DNA of 64,000 bases from Microbulbifer okhotskensis (GCF_023895975.1 NZ_JALBWM010000002.1:1-64000), one strand, 5' to 3'. Shown: positions 46,570 to 57,003, counted from the stretch's first letter. The notes: a model not told the origin generated them from the letters alone. Translations and numbers: made by a program.

Positions 46570-47775
46570 TCACAGAGCCTTGGAGGCAATGAGGTCGATA
46601 AGTTGTCGGGCCAGATTGGTTTTCAGAGCCGGGGCCAGTCGCTCACAGCCGTCGGAATCTATGACCAGGACCGCATTGTGATCGCTGTTAAAGCCCGAGT
46701 CAGGCAGGCTTACGTCATTGGCAATAATCATGTCGAGATTTTTTCGCTGTAGTTTATTCTGCGCGTGAGCTTGCAGTTGCTCTGTTTCAGCGGCAAATCC
46801 GACTGTGAATGGCCGCAGCTCGGTGCGTGCAGCAATGGCGGCGACGATATCAGGATTCTTGATCAGAGCGATCGCGGCATCATCCTGCCCGTTTTTCTTT
46901 TTGATCTTTTGCTCGGCGGCCTGGACCGGGCGAAAGTCAGCGACAGCTGCGGCACTGATGAAAATATCGCAATGGTCTGCGGCACGCTCTGCAGCTTCGT
47001 ACATGTCTTGTGCGCTAATAACATTGATCCGCTCCACCTGAGGCGGCGTATCCAGATTGACCGGGCCGGCGATCAGAGTGACGTTTGCGCCGGCACTTTG
47101 GGCTGCCGCAGCCAAGGCAAACCCCATTTTGCCAGAGCTGTGATTGCTGAGAAATCGCACGGGATCAATCGCTTCTCTGGTCGGCCCAGCAGTGATCACG
47201 ACTTTGCGCCCTTGCAGCGCGGAGCTGTAAGTGAATAGCGCCTCGGTTTGTTCCGCCAGCAGTTCCGGCTCCAGCATTCTTCCAGGGCCTACATCGCCAC
47301 AAGCCTGACTGCCGGCTCCGGGTCCCCAAAACAGCACTCCGCGACCTTTCAGGGTTCTCGCATTAGCTGCCGTGGCGCCGTGGCGCCACATAGCTTGGTT
47401 CATCGCAGGGGCCAAAGCCAGGGGTGCCTCGCTGGCCAGGCACAGGGTTGTCAGCAGATCGTCAGCCATACCACAGGCCAGCTTTGCCATAACCTGGGCG
47501 CTCGCCGGGGCGATAAGGATCAAATTGGCCCATTTGGCCAGTTCAATATGCCCCATGGCTGCTTCGGCTGAGGGGTCCAGCAAATCAGTGTGTACCGGGT
47601 TGCCGGATAGGGCTTGGTAGGTCAGCGGCTGCACAAACTCTCGTGCACCGGCGCTCATCACCACCCTGACGTCTGCACCGCGCTCCTTGAGGCGGCGGAC
47701 CAAGTCGGCACTTTTATAGGCGGCAATACCACCGCTAATACCTAAAAGTATGCGTTTGTCAGCCAGAGAGGACAT
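46570..47775 (-). CDS. coaBC: Phosphopantothenoylcysteine decarboxylase/synthetase CoaBC
   Basis: A bifunctional enzyme making 4'-phosphopantetheine precursors of CoA. The N-terminal flavodoxin-like CoaC domain has GISGGIAAYK, the active-site His in AAMGHIELAKWAN and the PAMN motif. The C-terminal CoaB domain begins near residue 190 with VITAGPTREAIDPVR. The frame opens at 47817, but alignment to the family puts the start at the ATG at 47775 (MSSLADKRILLG), giving 401 residues. It is divergent from radC. Confidence 0.95.
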   Translation of the reverse strand: MSSLADKRILLGISGGIAAYKSADLVRRLKERGADVRVVMSAGAREFVQPLTYQALSGNPVHTDLLDPSAEAAMGHIELAKWANLILIAPASAQVMAKLACGMADDLLTTLCLASEAPLALAPAMNQAMWRHGATAANARTLKGRGVLFWGPGAGSQACGDVGPGRMLEPELLAEQTEALFTYSSALQGRKVVITAGPTREAIDPVRFLSNHSSGKMGFALAAAAQSAGANVTLIAGPVNLDTPPQVERINVISAQDMYEAAERAADHCDIFISAAAVADFRPVQAAEQKIKKKNGQDDAAIALIKNPDIVAAIAARTELRPFTVGFAAETEQLQAHAQNKLQRKNLDMIIANDVSLPDSGFNSDHNAVLVIDSDGCERLAPALKTNLARQLIDLIASKAL

Positions 47776-47930
47776 AGGGATTGTTTCCGAATTGGTGCGA
47801 ACGGGTAAGATTAGCATTTATGTGTCGCTTCTTATAAGGCGGCGCTATCGCTTCACCGATACAGCATGGAAAAGAGGTTGCGTGGACCCATGCCGGAAAC
47901 GGGTGAGTCACAAACAGACTGGGCTGAAAA

Positions 47931-48605
47931 ATGAAAATAAAGGACTGGCCTGCGGGCGAGAGACCGCGGGAGAAGTTGTTAGAGCGGGGCGCCGATGCTC
48001 TGTCGGATGCAGAGTTATTAGCAATTTTTTTACGGGTTGGGTTACCGGGGGTCTCTGCGGTGGATCTGGCCAGGGGCCTACTTAATGACTTTGGTGGCTT
48101 GCGGGCGCTGTTGGAGGCAGATCGAGAGTGTTTTTGCCGTGCCCGCGGCCTTGGAGACGCCAAGTTTGCCCAGCTGCAGGCGACTCTGGAGATGGCGAAG
48201 AGACACCTAGCGGAAACCATACAGCACGGTAGCGCGCTGTGTAGCCCGGGTGCGGTCAGGGACTATCTGGCGATCCAATTGCGGCATCGCCGCAGGGAGG
48301 TGTTCTGTTGTCTCTACCTGGACAACCAGCACCGTGTGATCGCTTTCGAGGAGTTGTTTGAAGGGACTTTAAACGCAGCGAATGTCTATCCCCGCGAAGT
48401 GGTGCAACAGGCACTGTTAAAAGGGGCCGCTGCAGTTATTCTTGCACATAACCACCCATCTGGAGTCAGTGAGCCCAGTCAGGCAGATATCTGGATTACC
48501 GAACGACTGACACAGGCGCTTGAGTTGGTGGATATCAAGATATTGGACCATCTGATCGTCGGTGAGGGCAGGGCATTATCCTTTGCTGAGCAGGGATTGC
48601 TGTAA
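47931..48605 (+). CDS. radC: RadC family JAB-domain protein
   Basis: A 224-residue protein. The N-terminal helix-hairpin-helix part ([14 protein letters not shown]) precedes an MPN/JAB metal site with H173 and H175 in HNHPSG and D186 in SQADIW. Despite the name, a role in DNA repair is not established. It sits between coaBC and rpmB, the common order. Confidence 0.93.
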   Translation: MKIKDWPAGERPREKLLERGADALSDAELLAIFLRVGLPGVSAVDLARGLLNDFGGLRALLEADRECFCRARGLGDAKFAQLQATLEMAKRHLAETIQHGSALCSPGAVRDYLAIQLRHRRREVFCCLYLDNQHRVIAFEELFEGTLNAANVYPREVVQQALLKGAAAVILAHNHPSGVSEPSQADIWITERLTQALELVDIKILDHLIVGEGRALSFAEQGLL

Positions 48606-48641
48606 AGGTGCCATTCTTGGCGATGAAATGTTGTACAAAAC

Positions 48642-48670
48642 TTGCTCCCCAGGGGCTCTTTTGGTATAAA
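48642..48670 (+). promoter_or_regulatory. Promoter of rpmB-rpmG
   Basis: -35 TTGCTC (48642-48647), 17-base spacer, -10 TATAAA (48665-48670). Transcription would start near 48677, giving a leader of about 140 bases that contains a GGTTCC/GGAACC hairpin before the rpmB ATG. Confidence 0.7.
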
Positions 48671-48807
48671 ACGCCGCTCTTTGCGGCCGGGCCAGATTCT
48701 GAACAGGTTCCGCCGCCATCCAGGAACCGGATTAGAATCCCGATTTATATGTTCCCGCGCCGTCCTTTCTCAGAAATAGAGGGCCGGTGTGAGAACAAGC
48801 GTTTTGA

Positions 48808-49056
<249 letters not shown>

Positions 49057-49092
49057 CTGGCTGTACCCAGCTAACAGATTGGAGATAGAGCA

Positions 49093-49248
49093 ATGCGTGA
49101 GAAGATTCGTCTGAATTCCAGCGCTGGTACTGGTCATTTCTACACCACTACCAAGAACAAGCGTAATATGCCCGAAAAAATGGAGATCAAAAAATACGAT
49201 CCCGTTGTTCGTAAGCATGTAATGTACAAGGAAGGCAAAATTAAGTAA
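49093..49248 (+). CDS. rpmG: 50S ribosomal protein L33
   Basis: A 51-residue protein beginning [20 protein letters not shown] and ending YKEGKIK, the zinc-free (C-minus) form of L33, without the Cys pairs. A GGAG site lies before the ATG (GGAGATAGAGCA). It follows rpmB and ends at a strong terminator. It is too short to appear in a 60-codon frame search. Confidence 0.98.
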   Translation: MREKIRLNSSAGTGHFYTTTKNKRNMPEKMEIKKYDPVVRKHVMYKEGKIK

Positions 49249-49267
49249 TTGCCAACCGTTACTGTAC

Positions 49268-49298
49268 AAAAAAGCCCGGCTTATTGCCGGGCTTTTTT
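49268..49298 (+). terminator. Intrinsic terminator of rpmBG
   Basis: AAAAAAGCCCGGC / GCCGGGCTTTTTT with a TTATT loop, 20 bases after the rpmG stop. Confidence 0.95.
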
Positions 49299-49347
49299 GT
49301 GTATCGTAGAAAGTTAGCTGTCAGTTTCCATGTGGTAACAACAGAAG

Positions 49348-50163
49348 ATGCCTGAGCTCCCGGAAGTAGAAACCACCCTTCGCGGCCTGCGACCTCACCT
49401 GGAAGGCCGTAAAGTACGCGCCGCTCAAGTGCGCCAGCATCAGTTGCGCTGGCCGGTAGAGCCGGGTTTTACACGGTACATCCGAAATGCCCGGATATTG
49501 AAACTGGAGCGCCGGGCAAAATATCTTCTAGTACATACTGATAAGGGCTGCGCGATTTGGCATCTGGGGATGTCTGGCAGCTTGCGTTTGGTCGAGACTG
49601 GGGTGGCACCGGAAAAACATGACCACATTGACTGGCGATTGGACAGTGGCCTCAAGCTGCGCTACCGAGACCCACGTCGCTTCGGTGCCTTGTTATGGAC
49701 AGTGGCCGACCCCCTAGCTCACGAACTGCTCAGTCATTTGGGTCCGGAACCACTTTCGGAAGCGTTCGATGGTGACTACCTCTTCGCTAGCTCACGCAAG
49801 CGCAAGCTGTCGGTAAAAACCTTTATTATGGATGGCCGTATCGTCGTTGGGGTAGGCAATATCTACGCGAGTGAATCTCTGTTCCAGGCTGGTATCCGTC
49901 CAGATCGGGAAGCGGGATCCATTTCTCGCGCCCGCTATCAGCGTCTGGCGGTGGCCATCAAACAAATTTTACAACAGGCAATTGCCCAGGGCGGGACCAC
50001 ATTGCGAGATTTTATCGGCGGTGATGGCAAGCCGGGTTACTTTGCTCAGCAACTGAGTGTCTATGGGCGTACGGGTGAGGCCTGCCCCTCCTGCGGACGC
50101 GCAGTGCGAGATATGGTACTGGGACAGAGAAATACCTTCTTCTGCTCTAGCTGCCAGCGTTAA
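49348..50163 (+). CDS. mutM: Formamidopyrimidine-DNA glycosylase MutM
   Basis: A 271-residue base-excision repair enzyme removing 8-oxoguanine. The catalytic N-terminus PELPEVETT is intact with Pro and Glu after the initiator Met. The H2TH segment near [13 protein letters not shown] and the C-terminal zinc finger (CPSCGRAV ... FFCSSCQR) are present. Its place after rpmBG is the usual one. Confidence 0.97.
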   Translation: MPELPEVETTLRGLRPHLEGRKVRAAQVRQHQLRWPVEPGFTRYIRNARILKLERRAKYLLVHTDKGCAIWHLGMSGSLRLVETGVAPEKHDHIDWRLDSGLKLRYRDPRRFGALLWTVADPLAHELLSHLGPEPLSEAFDGDYLFASSRKRKLSVKTFIMDGRIVVGVGNIYASESLFQAGIRPDREAGSISRARYQRLAVAIKQILQQAIAQGGTTLRDFIGGDGKPGYFAQQLSVYGRTGEACPSCGRAVRDMVLGQRNTFFCSSCQR

Positions 50164-50228
50164 ATCATTCCTGGGGAATACTTTCAGGCAATACTAATAT
50201 CACCGTATTGTCGATAAGGAGTTCACCA

Positions 50229-50387
50229 GTGGTCATGATATTGCCCTTTCTCACGGCTGCCCTGACGGTTTGGGCCGTATGGAATGGTCGGCGCCGCGCC
50301 GCGATGGGTTGGTGGTTGGTAACGGTGCTGATCTACATCGCTTGGTATGGCTATCATATGACAAGGGAGCTGAACCTTTCTTTCTAG
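50229..50387 (+). CDS. DUF5993-like mini membrane protein
   Basis: A 52-residue protein from a GTG at 50229, with AAGGAG seven bases before it; the ATG at 50235 is the alternative. It has two hydrophobic segments (MILPFLTAALTVWAVW and MGWWLVTVLIYIAWYGYH) separated by NGRRRAA, and ends HMTRELNLSF. The W-x-G-R-R-R loop and the terminal H-x3-x-L-x-LSF are the pattern of DUF5993, small proteins often found next to a DsbB-type gene, as here (14 bases upstream of it). The role is unknown; a small partner subunit of the DsbB is inference. Confidence 0.65.
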   Translation: MVMILPFLTAALTVWAVWNGRRRAAMGWWLVTVLIYIAWYGYHMTRELNLSF

Positions 50388-50401
50388 GGGGCGATGTCAC
50401 T

Positions 50402-50941
50402 ATGGTGTTCACGGTGCGGAAGCTCGACAGCTTAGCGCTACTGGCAATTACTGTTATTCTCTGGATAGCCTTTCTGGTGGAGTTGGTTGAACATCAGATT
50501 CCCTGCCCATTGTGCCTTTTACAGCGCGTCGCTTTTACAATGGCGGGCGTGGGCTTGATGATGAATTTACGTTTCAATCTGCGCCCGGAACACTACGGTA
50601 TTGTGACTCTTTCCAGTCTCTCTGGCTTAGTGGTATCCGTCAGGCAGATACTTCTACACATAATGCCGGACAATCCAGGCTACGGAAATCCAGTATTCGG
50701 ATTGCATTTATATACCTGGTCTGCACTAATTTTCTTTGCTCTGCTCATTTATTCTGGTGTCATATTAGTACTGGGATTTAGGTGGCGTAACTTCGTTACT
50801 CGGGATTTCAGTTTTCCAGAAAAGTGCATTGTGTATATCTTTTTCACGATAGTGCTGGCTAACTTAATAGCGGTAGTCATTGAGTGTGGCGTGGGTCCAT
50901 GTAGCAGTGGGGCATTCAGTTACCACTGGCTGTGGAATTGA
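50402..50941 (+). CDS. DsbB-family disulphide-bond formation protein, atypical
   Basis: A 179-residue inner-membrane protein with four membrane segments if started at the ATG at 50402 (AGGGGG ten bases before). The longer frame from 50270 overlaps the mini membrane gene in another frame and is unlikely. The quinone-linked Cys pair is C35 and C38 in CPLCLLQR. The second loop, where E. coli DsbB has its other Cys pair, instead reads PGYGNPVFGLHLYTW without Cys. A further pair, C162 and C167 (ECGVGPC), lies at the C-terminus. It should re-oxidise a periplasmic thiol oxidase, but partner and route may differ from classical DsbB. Confidence 0.82.
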   Translation: MVFTVRKLDSLALLAITVILWIAFLVELVEHQIPCPLCLLQRVAFTMAGVGLMMNLRFNLRPEHYGIVTLSSLSGLVVSVRQILLHIMPDNPGYGNPVFGLHLYTWSALIFFALLIYSGVILVLGFRWRNFVTRDFSFPEKCIVYIFFTIVLANLIAVVIECGVGPCSSGAFSYHWLWN

Positions 50942-51052
50942 ATTTAACCCGCGAGGTATCAAGGTTTCCTATGCTTTACCTGCTAATAGCTAATTCATTA
51001 ATAACCCCGGTTCTCTCAGAAGCAATTTTTCGAACAATTGTGAGGTGACACT

Positions 51053-52591
51053 ATGCGGTTGGTCTGCACCCTAATCTGTCTGTTGCTGATGGCTTGTAGT
51101 CAGGGTGAAAACTCTCAGGATAAAGTTTTTTCCCATAGTACCCCAGCTCAGCTTGTATTAAAAAATGCCTTTATATACACCGTTGACCCATCCAGAAATA
51201 TTGCTTCAGCAATGGCTATCTGTAATGGGCGTATTGTCTCTATTGGTACAGACCGTGAAATCAATGCATTTGTGGGGCCGCAAACACAGGTTAAAGATCT
51301 AAATGGGAAAATGGTACTACCAGGTTTTATCCAGCAAACGCCTGATGCGAGTATCCATGGCGCCCTGGATTTATCATCGGGTAGGTCAGTCGAAGCTTAC
51401 CAAGCTAAGATCCGTGATTACATACAGAGTAATCCCGATCAACAAGTAATTGCTGGTACCGGGTGGCGGCATCAAGTGTTTAAGCCAAGTAGCCCTCATA
51501 AAGCGATCCTGGATCAAATTAGTGATTTGATACCCATTATTTTATTCTCTGCTGACAGTACTAGTGTGTGGACTAATTCTGAGGGGGTTGCGGCAGCGGG
51601 GATCAATATGAATTCCAATTTCACGTCTGGAGGAATAATTGAAAAAGATGAAGATGGACTGCCTATCGGCGTGTTCCATGGCGGAGAAACAGTAGATATT
51701 TTTTCCCGGTTGATACCGAATAAAAATTCCGATAGTCCCTCCGCTAGTATTTCAGCGATCAGAGATCTCGCTGCAGAAAGAGGGGTAACCACATTTTATC
51801 AGGCCATTATGCCGACCCAAAATCTGGCTAAATACATTTTGGGTTATGGCTCAGTTGCCCCAGCAGAAAATTTAAATCTACGTATTCGTGGTTCATTTAA
51901 GGTAACCCTGAATGTAACTGCTGAAAAAATAGATGAATTAAAAAAGATCGCGGAAAAATATTCTGGAGATGATTTTAAAATAAACTCAATCAGGCTGAGT
52001 CCGAATAAATTCATGTCAGAAAACCAACAGGAATTGAAAGGGGGAGGGACACTACTATCCCAAGTAGTTACGCAAGCCAATATGCATAATTTCCAGGTTC
52101 ATTTGGATGCAGGCAGTAATACGGATTTTAAACCCCTTTTAGCTGCATTACAGGACTCCACCGGCATCGAACCGGTTGTACTCCTTTCGATGCAGGTGGG
52201 TTCGGTTAACTCATTAAAAAGAGCGTTTATAGAGAAATGGAAAACCTTAAAAGAGATGTTTCTCGATAAGAGTATAAAGCTTCACTTTCCACAAATGACC
52301 GGCGTTATGGATGCCGTATTTATTGCTGGGAGACAGGTTGCACCTCTTCAAAATATTCATAACGGTGTCGCGAACAAGATACCACTGGCGGTAATGATTG
52401 AGATGTTCACCTTAGCTGGTGCTGTTACGAATCATTTGGAGGGGGATACCGGTAGCCTAGAAGTGGGCAAATGGGCAGATTTTATTGTATTGGATAAAAA
52501 CTTATTCGAGATCCCGCAGCGGGATATTGGTTCGACCCGAGTACTACAGACTTACTATAAGGGCAGGCAGGTATTCGATCGCAACCACTGA
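51053..52591 (+). CDS. Amidohydrolase-like lipoprotein lacking metal ligands
   Basis: A 512-residue lipoprotein (lipobox LMAC, Cys15). Start and end match amidohydrolase family 3: FIYTVDP, AICNGRIVSIGTD, the strand VLPGFI near residue 88, and the C-terminal GSLEVGKWADFIVLD. The usual D-x-H-x-H after PGFI is replaced by QQTPDASIHG (93-102), and the usual VHAIGD-like His site reads VHLDAGSNTD. No GSD motif is seen near the C-terminus. It is therefore likely a binding protein or pseudoenzyme, exported to the periplasm. Poorer conservation and A+T-rich codons suggest relaxed constraint or transfer. Confidence 0.75.
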   Translation: MRLVCTLICLLLMACSQGENSQDKVFSHSTPAQLVLKNAFIYTVDPSRNIASAMAICNGRIVSIGTDREINAFVGPQTQVKDLNGKMVLPGFIQQTPDASIHGALDLSSGRSVEAYQAKIRDYIQSNPDQQVIAGTGWRHQVFKPSSPHKAILDQISDLIPIILFSADSTSVWTNSEGVAAAGINMNSNFTSGGIIEKDEDGLPIGVFHGGETVDIFSRLIPNKNSDSPSASISAIRDLAAERGVTTFYQAIMPTQNLAKYILGYGSVAPAENLNLRIRGSFKVTLNVTAEKIDELKKIAEKYSGDDFKINSIRLSPNKFMSENQQELKGGGTLLSQVVTQANMHNFQVHLDAGSNTDFKPLLAALQDSTGIEPVVLLSMQVGSVNSLKRAFIEKWKTLKEMFLDKSIKLHFPQMTGVMDAVFIAGRQVAPLQNIHNGVANKIPLAVMIEMFTLAGAVTNHLEGDTGSLEVGKWADFIVLDKNLFEIPQRDIGSTRVLQTYYKGRQVFDRNH

Positions 52592-52596
52592 AGGAT

Positions 52597-52630
52597 GGAA
52601 CCCGAGGCACTTTTGAGTCTCTCGGGTTCC
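52597..52630. terminator. Hairpin between convergent amidohydrolase-like and ggt genes
   Basis: Perfect 10-bp arms GGAACCCGAG / CTCGGGTTCC around a 14-base loop, followed by AAATTT. It lies between the two stop codons. Confidence 0.6.
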
Positions 52631-52634
52631 AAAT

Positions 52635-54353
52635 TTAGCGACCCTGAGCACTGCCTTCACGGCGGGGGTCAGCACCACCGTAGAGTTTGTTGTGCTGCAA
52701 GGCGATCGCATGAATACCACTGTTGAGGCCTCGCTCAACGACCTGGTGTCCGCGCCCCTCAAGTTTTTCGATAGTATCGCGACTGAAGAAACCTGGCTCC
52801 AATTCAACGCTTCTACCGATAGCACCGATATTGCCGGCAGAGATAGCTTCGGCAATCGGCATATTTAAGCCGAGGTGGTAGAGAATGGTGCGAGCAGTGT
52901 AATCAATAATGCGGGAGCCACCCGGAGACCCCACTAGAAGGCGCATACTGCCATCTTTGTTGAACACGATAGTGGGAGACATGGAAGAGCGCGGTCGCTT
53001 GCCCGCTTGAATGCGGTTGGCGACACGTTCACCATTGTCGTTCTTTGGTGTGAAGGAGAAATCGGTGAGTTGGTTGTTGAGCAGGAACCCCTTCACCATA
53101 AGGCGAGAACCAAACCCGGTTTCGATACTGCTGGTCATGCTGATACCATTGCCGTAGCGATCAACAATCACAAGGTGGCTGGTATTAGGCAATTCCGGCG
53201 ACTGGGCCATTACCCGCTCGGCGGCGAATTCAGTGGGTCTGCCTGGAGTGGCCTCGGTGGCGACATCGGGGTCAATCAACTGGGCGCGCTCAGCCAAATA
53301 ATCCTTTGATATCAATGACTTACTGGGAACTCTAACAAAGTCCGCATCGCCGGAATAAGTATTGCGATCAGCAAATGCGAGTTCAGAGGCCTCGACAAAT
53401 AAGTGAGTTAGCAGATCGCTGCCGGGTTCAAAGCGATCCAGAGGGAACTGTTGCAGCATTCCTAAGATGCCGCCGACTGTGGTGCCGCCTGAAGAGGGGG
53501 CGTCGGCACCGCACACGCGATATTCCAGGAAGGCGGAACACAGAGGGTCGCGCTCTTTGGCGCGGTAACCGGCCATATCTTCCAGGCTGAGTTGGCCTGG
53601 ATTGGCATTATCGTAGCGGACGGCTTTGACAATCGCCTTGGCGATATCGCCGTGATAGAAGGCATCTGCGCCCCCTTTGGCGATGGCGTTCAGGGTCTCT
53701 GCATAGGCGGGGTTCTTTAAGCGGTGCCCTATTGCCAGTGGCTCGCCGTTACTGTTGAAAAAGTAGCTGGCGATGGTCGGCCGGGCAGCGACCTTTGGCA
53801 TACGCAGCAGGAGCTGGTGCAGGCGAGGAGATATTTCAAAACCGGATTCAGCCAGGTGAATTGCCGGCTGAAACAGCTGTTCCCAGGGCAGCTTGCCGTC
53901 GCGCTGATGTGCCATTTCCAGCATTCGAATAACACCGGGGACACCCACCGAGTAGCCGCCAATCACCGCCTCGACAAACGAGCGCGGCTTGTTGTCGCGA
54001 ATAAAGTAATTTTCATCGACTTGAGCGGGGGCAGTTTCACGGCCATCGTAATAGCGGAGCTTCTCTTGGGTGGCGTCATAGCTCAGCATAAATGCGCCAC
54101 CGCCAATCCCGGATGACTGGGGCTCTACCAGCCCAAGTACCATCTGCGCGGCGATCGCGGCATCGACGGCAGTGCCTCCTCTGGCGAGGATCTGCTCGGC
54201 GGTGCGGCTGGCGTGGGGATTGGCAGTGACTGCCATGTAGAAGCTGGCCGTCGAAGACTTGACAGCACTGCGCCCAGTGTCAATTTCCGGTTGCGGCTCG
54301 TCGGCAAAGACGGGGCTCAGAATAAGTGCAAAGGCGAAGAGAAAATGGCGCAC
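52635..54353 (-). CDS. ggt: Gamma-glutamyltransferase
   Basis: A 572-residue periplasmic Ntn-hydrolase precursor. The signal peptide ends at VFA (about residue 17). Autocleavage should occur before T391 in NTSHLVIVD, making large and small subunits; T391 is the nucleophile. Substrate-binding blocks include GGGAFML, the Arg in YDGRETAPA and PRSSMSPTIVF. It cleaves or transfers the gamma-glutamyl group of glutathione. It is followed by coaD on the same strand, with a short gap. Confidence 0.95.
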   Translation of the reverse strand: MRHFLFAFALILSPVFADEPQPEIDTGRSAVKSSTASFYMAVTANPHASRTAEQILARGGTAVDAAIAAQMVLGLVEPQSSGIGGGAFMLSYDATQEKLRYYDGRETAPAQVDENYFIRDNKPRSFVEAVIGGYSVGVPGVIRMLEMAHQRDGKLPWEQLFQPAIHLAESGFEISPRLHQLLLRMPKVAARPTIASYFFNSNGEPLAIGHRLKNPAYAETLNAIAKGGADAFYHGDIAKAIVKAVRYDNANPGQLSLEDMAGYRAKERDPLCSAFLEYRVCGADAPSSGGTTVGGILGMLQQFPLDRFEPGSDLLTHLFVEASELAFADRNTYSGDADFVRVPSKSLISKDYLAERAQLIDPDVATEATPGRPTEFAAERVMAQSPELPNTSHLVIVDRYGNGISMTSSIETGFGSRLMVKGFLLNNQLTDFSFTPKNDNGERVANRIQAGKRPRSSMSPTIVFNKDGSMRLLVGSPGGSRIIDYTARTILYHLGLNMPIAEAISAGNIGAIGRSVELEPGFFSRDTIEKLEGRGHQVVERGLNSGIHAIALQHNKLYGGADPRREGSAQGR

Positions 54354-54414
54354 GTAACACCCGCGGATTGTGGAAAAAACCGCTCGAGTGTATCAGAAAT
54401 AACCAAATTCCGGT

Positions 54415-54966
<552 letters not shown>

Positions 54967-54998
54967 TCAGTAACCTATTTCCCGCGACCGTTGCAGGT

Positions 54999-55580
54999 TT
55001 ACTCGGCATGGCGGTAGAGCCGCATGCACACCCGACCCGCCCCCTTTTCTTTCTCCAAATACCAGCTGGTTAGCACTGATGGCACCGTGTTCCGCGGTGT
55101 CTCTACGTAAATCAGTGCCCCCGGTGCAAGGCGGGCGCTCAATGTGTCCAGGCTCTCCTGCCAGAGATCGTCGGCAAAGGGAGGGTCGACAAATACAATG
55201 TCATATTTTTTATCACCGCTTCCGAGAAAGTCGTAGGCCTTGGTATTGTGCACCAGAGCCCCTTCAGCACCGAGAAATTTCAGTTGCTCTGTCAGAGTTC
55301 GGGCTGCGTGGGTATTCAGCTCCACAAAATCGACAGAACGTGCCCCGCGAGATAAGGCCTCCAGGCCCAGGGCACCGGAGCCGGCAAAGAGATCCAGGCA
55401 ATGGGCGCCGTGCAGATCAAACTGCAGCCAATTGAATAGGGTCTCCCGCAGTCGATCACCAGTGGGTCTCAATCCCTCCACGGGAGCAAACTGTAATTTG
55501 CGTCCACGCCATTGCCCGCCAATGATGCGCAACTGTGAAAGGATTTGCGGGGTATGCTTTCGCGATAAACTTCTGGCCAA
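54999..55580 (-). CDS. rsmD: 16S rRNA (guanine966-N2)-methyltransferase RsmD
   Basis: A 193-residue SAM-dependent methyltransferase. The RNA-binding block IIGGQWRGRKLQF is at about 20, the SAM loop LDLFAGSGALGLEALSRGA near 60, and the catalytic DPPF motif near 130 (FVDPPFADD). It modifies 16S rRNA in the assembled 30S subunit. It is divergent from ftsY with 73 bases between the starts. Confidence 0.95.
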   Translation of the reverse strand: MARSLSRKHTPQILSQLRIIGGQWRGRKLQFAPVEGLRPTGDRLRETLFNWLQFDLHGAHCLDLFAGSGALGLEALSRGARSVDFVELNTHAARTLTEQLKFLGAEGALVHNTKAYDFLGSGDKKYDIVFVDPPFADDLWQESLDTLSARLAPGALIYVETPRNTVPSVLTSWYLEKEKGAGRVCMRLYRHAE

Positions 55581-55653
55581 GGTTACTCTCTACTGGGGGC
55601 TTAGCGATGCTAAGATTAGCGTCTTTCTGCTAGCGGTACATCCGGATAAACGA

Positions 55654-57003
55654 ATGATTTTTGACTTTCTGCGCAAAAAAAAGAAACGTAAGCCCGAACA
55701 AAGTGAGCCCCAGCACCCACCGGCCGAGGCCACAACTGCACCTGAAGAGGAATCATCGGCGCAGAGTTTAGAGCCCTCAACTTTTGGTCAAGCCACGCTC
55801 ACTGAGGACAAAAACCTGTCCGTTCTGGTGAATGAACCAGCGGTATTGGATCGTGAGCTAAGTCGCCAAGCACCAGAGACCGCCGGGGAGAGTCGCGATT
55901 GGGCACAGCACGCTGGCCTCGCTGGTGAGGTCGAGCCAGCGGTTACAGAGCCTGAGGTCCCAGTGGTTCTCGTTGAGCGCGAGCAACAAACGGCAGCTGA
56001 GCCCGCGATTGTACAGCCTGAGCCGGCACCAAAACCCTCTGCGTTAGAGCAAGATAAGCCGACGAAAAAAAAGAAAGAAGGTTTCTTCGCGCGTATTCGA
56101 CGTGGCCTGAGCCGGACCAGTAACCAATTTGCCGAGGGTATGGGCAACCTATTCTTGGGCGCCAAGGAAATTGATGAGGACTTGCTGGAAGAGCTGGAAA
56201 CACAGCTGTTGATGGCAGATGTCGGAGTTGAAGCTACCAGTGAGATCGTCGAGCGGCTGACAGAGCGAGTATCGCGTCGCGAACTTGCCAATGGTGATGC
56301 ACTTTACAAAGCGCTGCAACAGGAGTTGGCTGACCTGCTCACCAGCGTCGATTCCTCCTTGGAAATTGATATCAGCAAAAAGCCTTATGTCATTCTCGTG
56401 GTTGGGGTTAACGGCGTGGGCAAAACCACCACGATCGGCAAGCTGGCCCATCGCTTCCTGGGTGAGGGCAAATCGATCATGCTGGCTGCGGGTGATACTT
56501 TCCGTGCAGCGGCGGTGGAGCAATTGCAAGTTTGGGGGCAGCGTCACGAGGTCCCAGTCGTAGCCCAGCATACGGGTGCCGATAGTGCCTCGGTGATTTT
56601 TGATGCGGTTCAATCCGCCCAGGCGCGCGGTATCGATGTGGTGATCGCCGATACTGCCGGGCGTCTGCATACCAAGTCGAATTTGATGGAGGAGTTGACT
56701 AAGGTGCGTCGGGTTATGGGTAAGCTCGACCCTAGCGCCCCGCACGAGGTGCTGTTGGTGCTAGATGCAGGTACAGGCCAAAATGCTATCAACCAGACTT
56801 CCCAGTTTCGCGAGTCGGCGGGTGTTACCGGCTTGGTACTCACCAAGTTGGACGGCACTGCTAAAGGCGGAGTGATCTTCGCCCTGGCGCGACGTTTCGG
56901 TATTCCCGTGCGGTTTATCGGTGTGGGAGAGCAGGCGGAAGACCTTCAGCCATTTAGCGCCCGAGAGTTCGTATCGGCTCTGTTTGGCCGCGATATTGCC
57001 TGA
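55654..57003 (+). CDS. ftsY: Signal recognition particle receptor FtsY
   Basis: A 449-residue receptor GTPase that docks ribosome-SRP complexes on the inner membrane. The start at 55654 (MIFDFLRKKKK) gives the basic amphipathic N-terminus and acidic A domain of FtsY; the frame continues upstream to 55240, but that part overlaps rsmD antisense and is not FtsY-like. The NG domain has GVNGVGKTTTIGKLA (G1), DTAGRL (G3) and LTKLDGTAKGG (G4). It is the first gene of ftsY-ftsE-ftsX. Confidence 0.97.
   Translation: MIFDFLRKKKKRKPEQSEPQHPPAEATTAPEEESSAQSLEPSTFGQATLTEDKNLSVLVNEPAVLDRELSRQAPETAGESRDWAQHAGLAGEVEPAVTEPEVPVVLVEREQQTAAEPAIVQPEPAPKPSALEQDKPTKKKKEGFFARIRRGLSRTSNQFAEGMGNLFLGAKEIDEDLLEELETQLLMADVGVEATSEIVERLTERVSRRELANGDALYKALQQELADLLTSVDSSLEIDISKKPYVILVVGVNGVGKTTTIGKLAHRFLGEGKSIMLAAGDTFRAAAVEQLQVWGQRHEVPVVAQHTGADSASVIFDAVQSAQARGIDVVIADTAGRLHTKSNLMEELTKVRRVMGKLDPSAPHEVLLVLDAGTGQNAINQTSQFRESAGVTGLVLTKLDGTAKGGVIFALARRFGIPVRFIGVGEQAEDLQPFSAREFVSALFGRDIA

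Noticed and set aside
55240-55653. N-terminal extension of the ftsY frame
   Set aside because: It runs antisense through rsmD and does not resemble FtsY; the ATG at 55654 gives the standard start.
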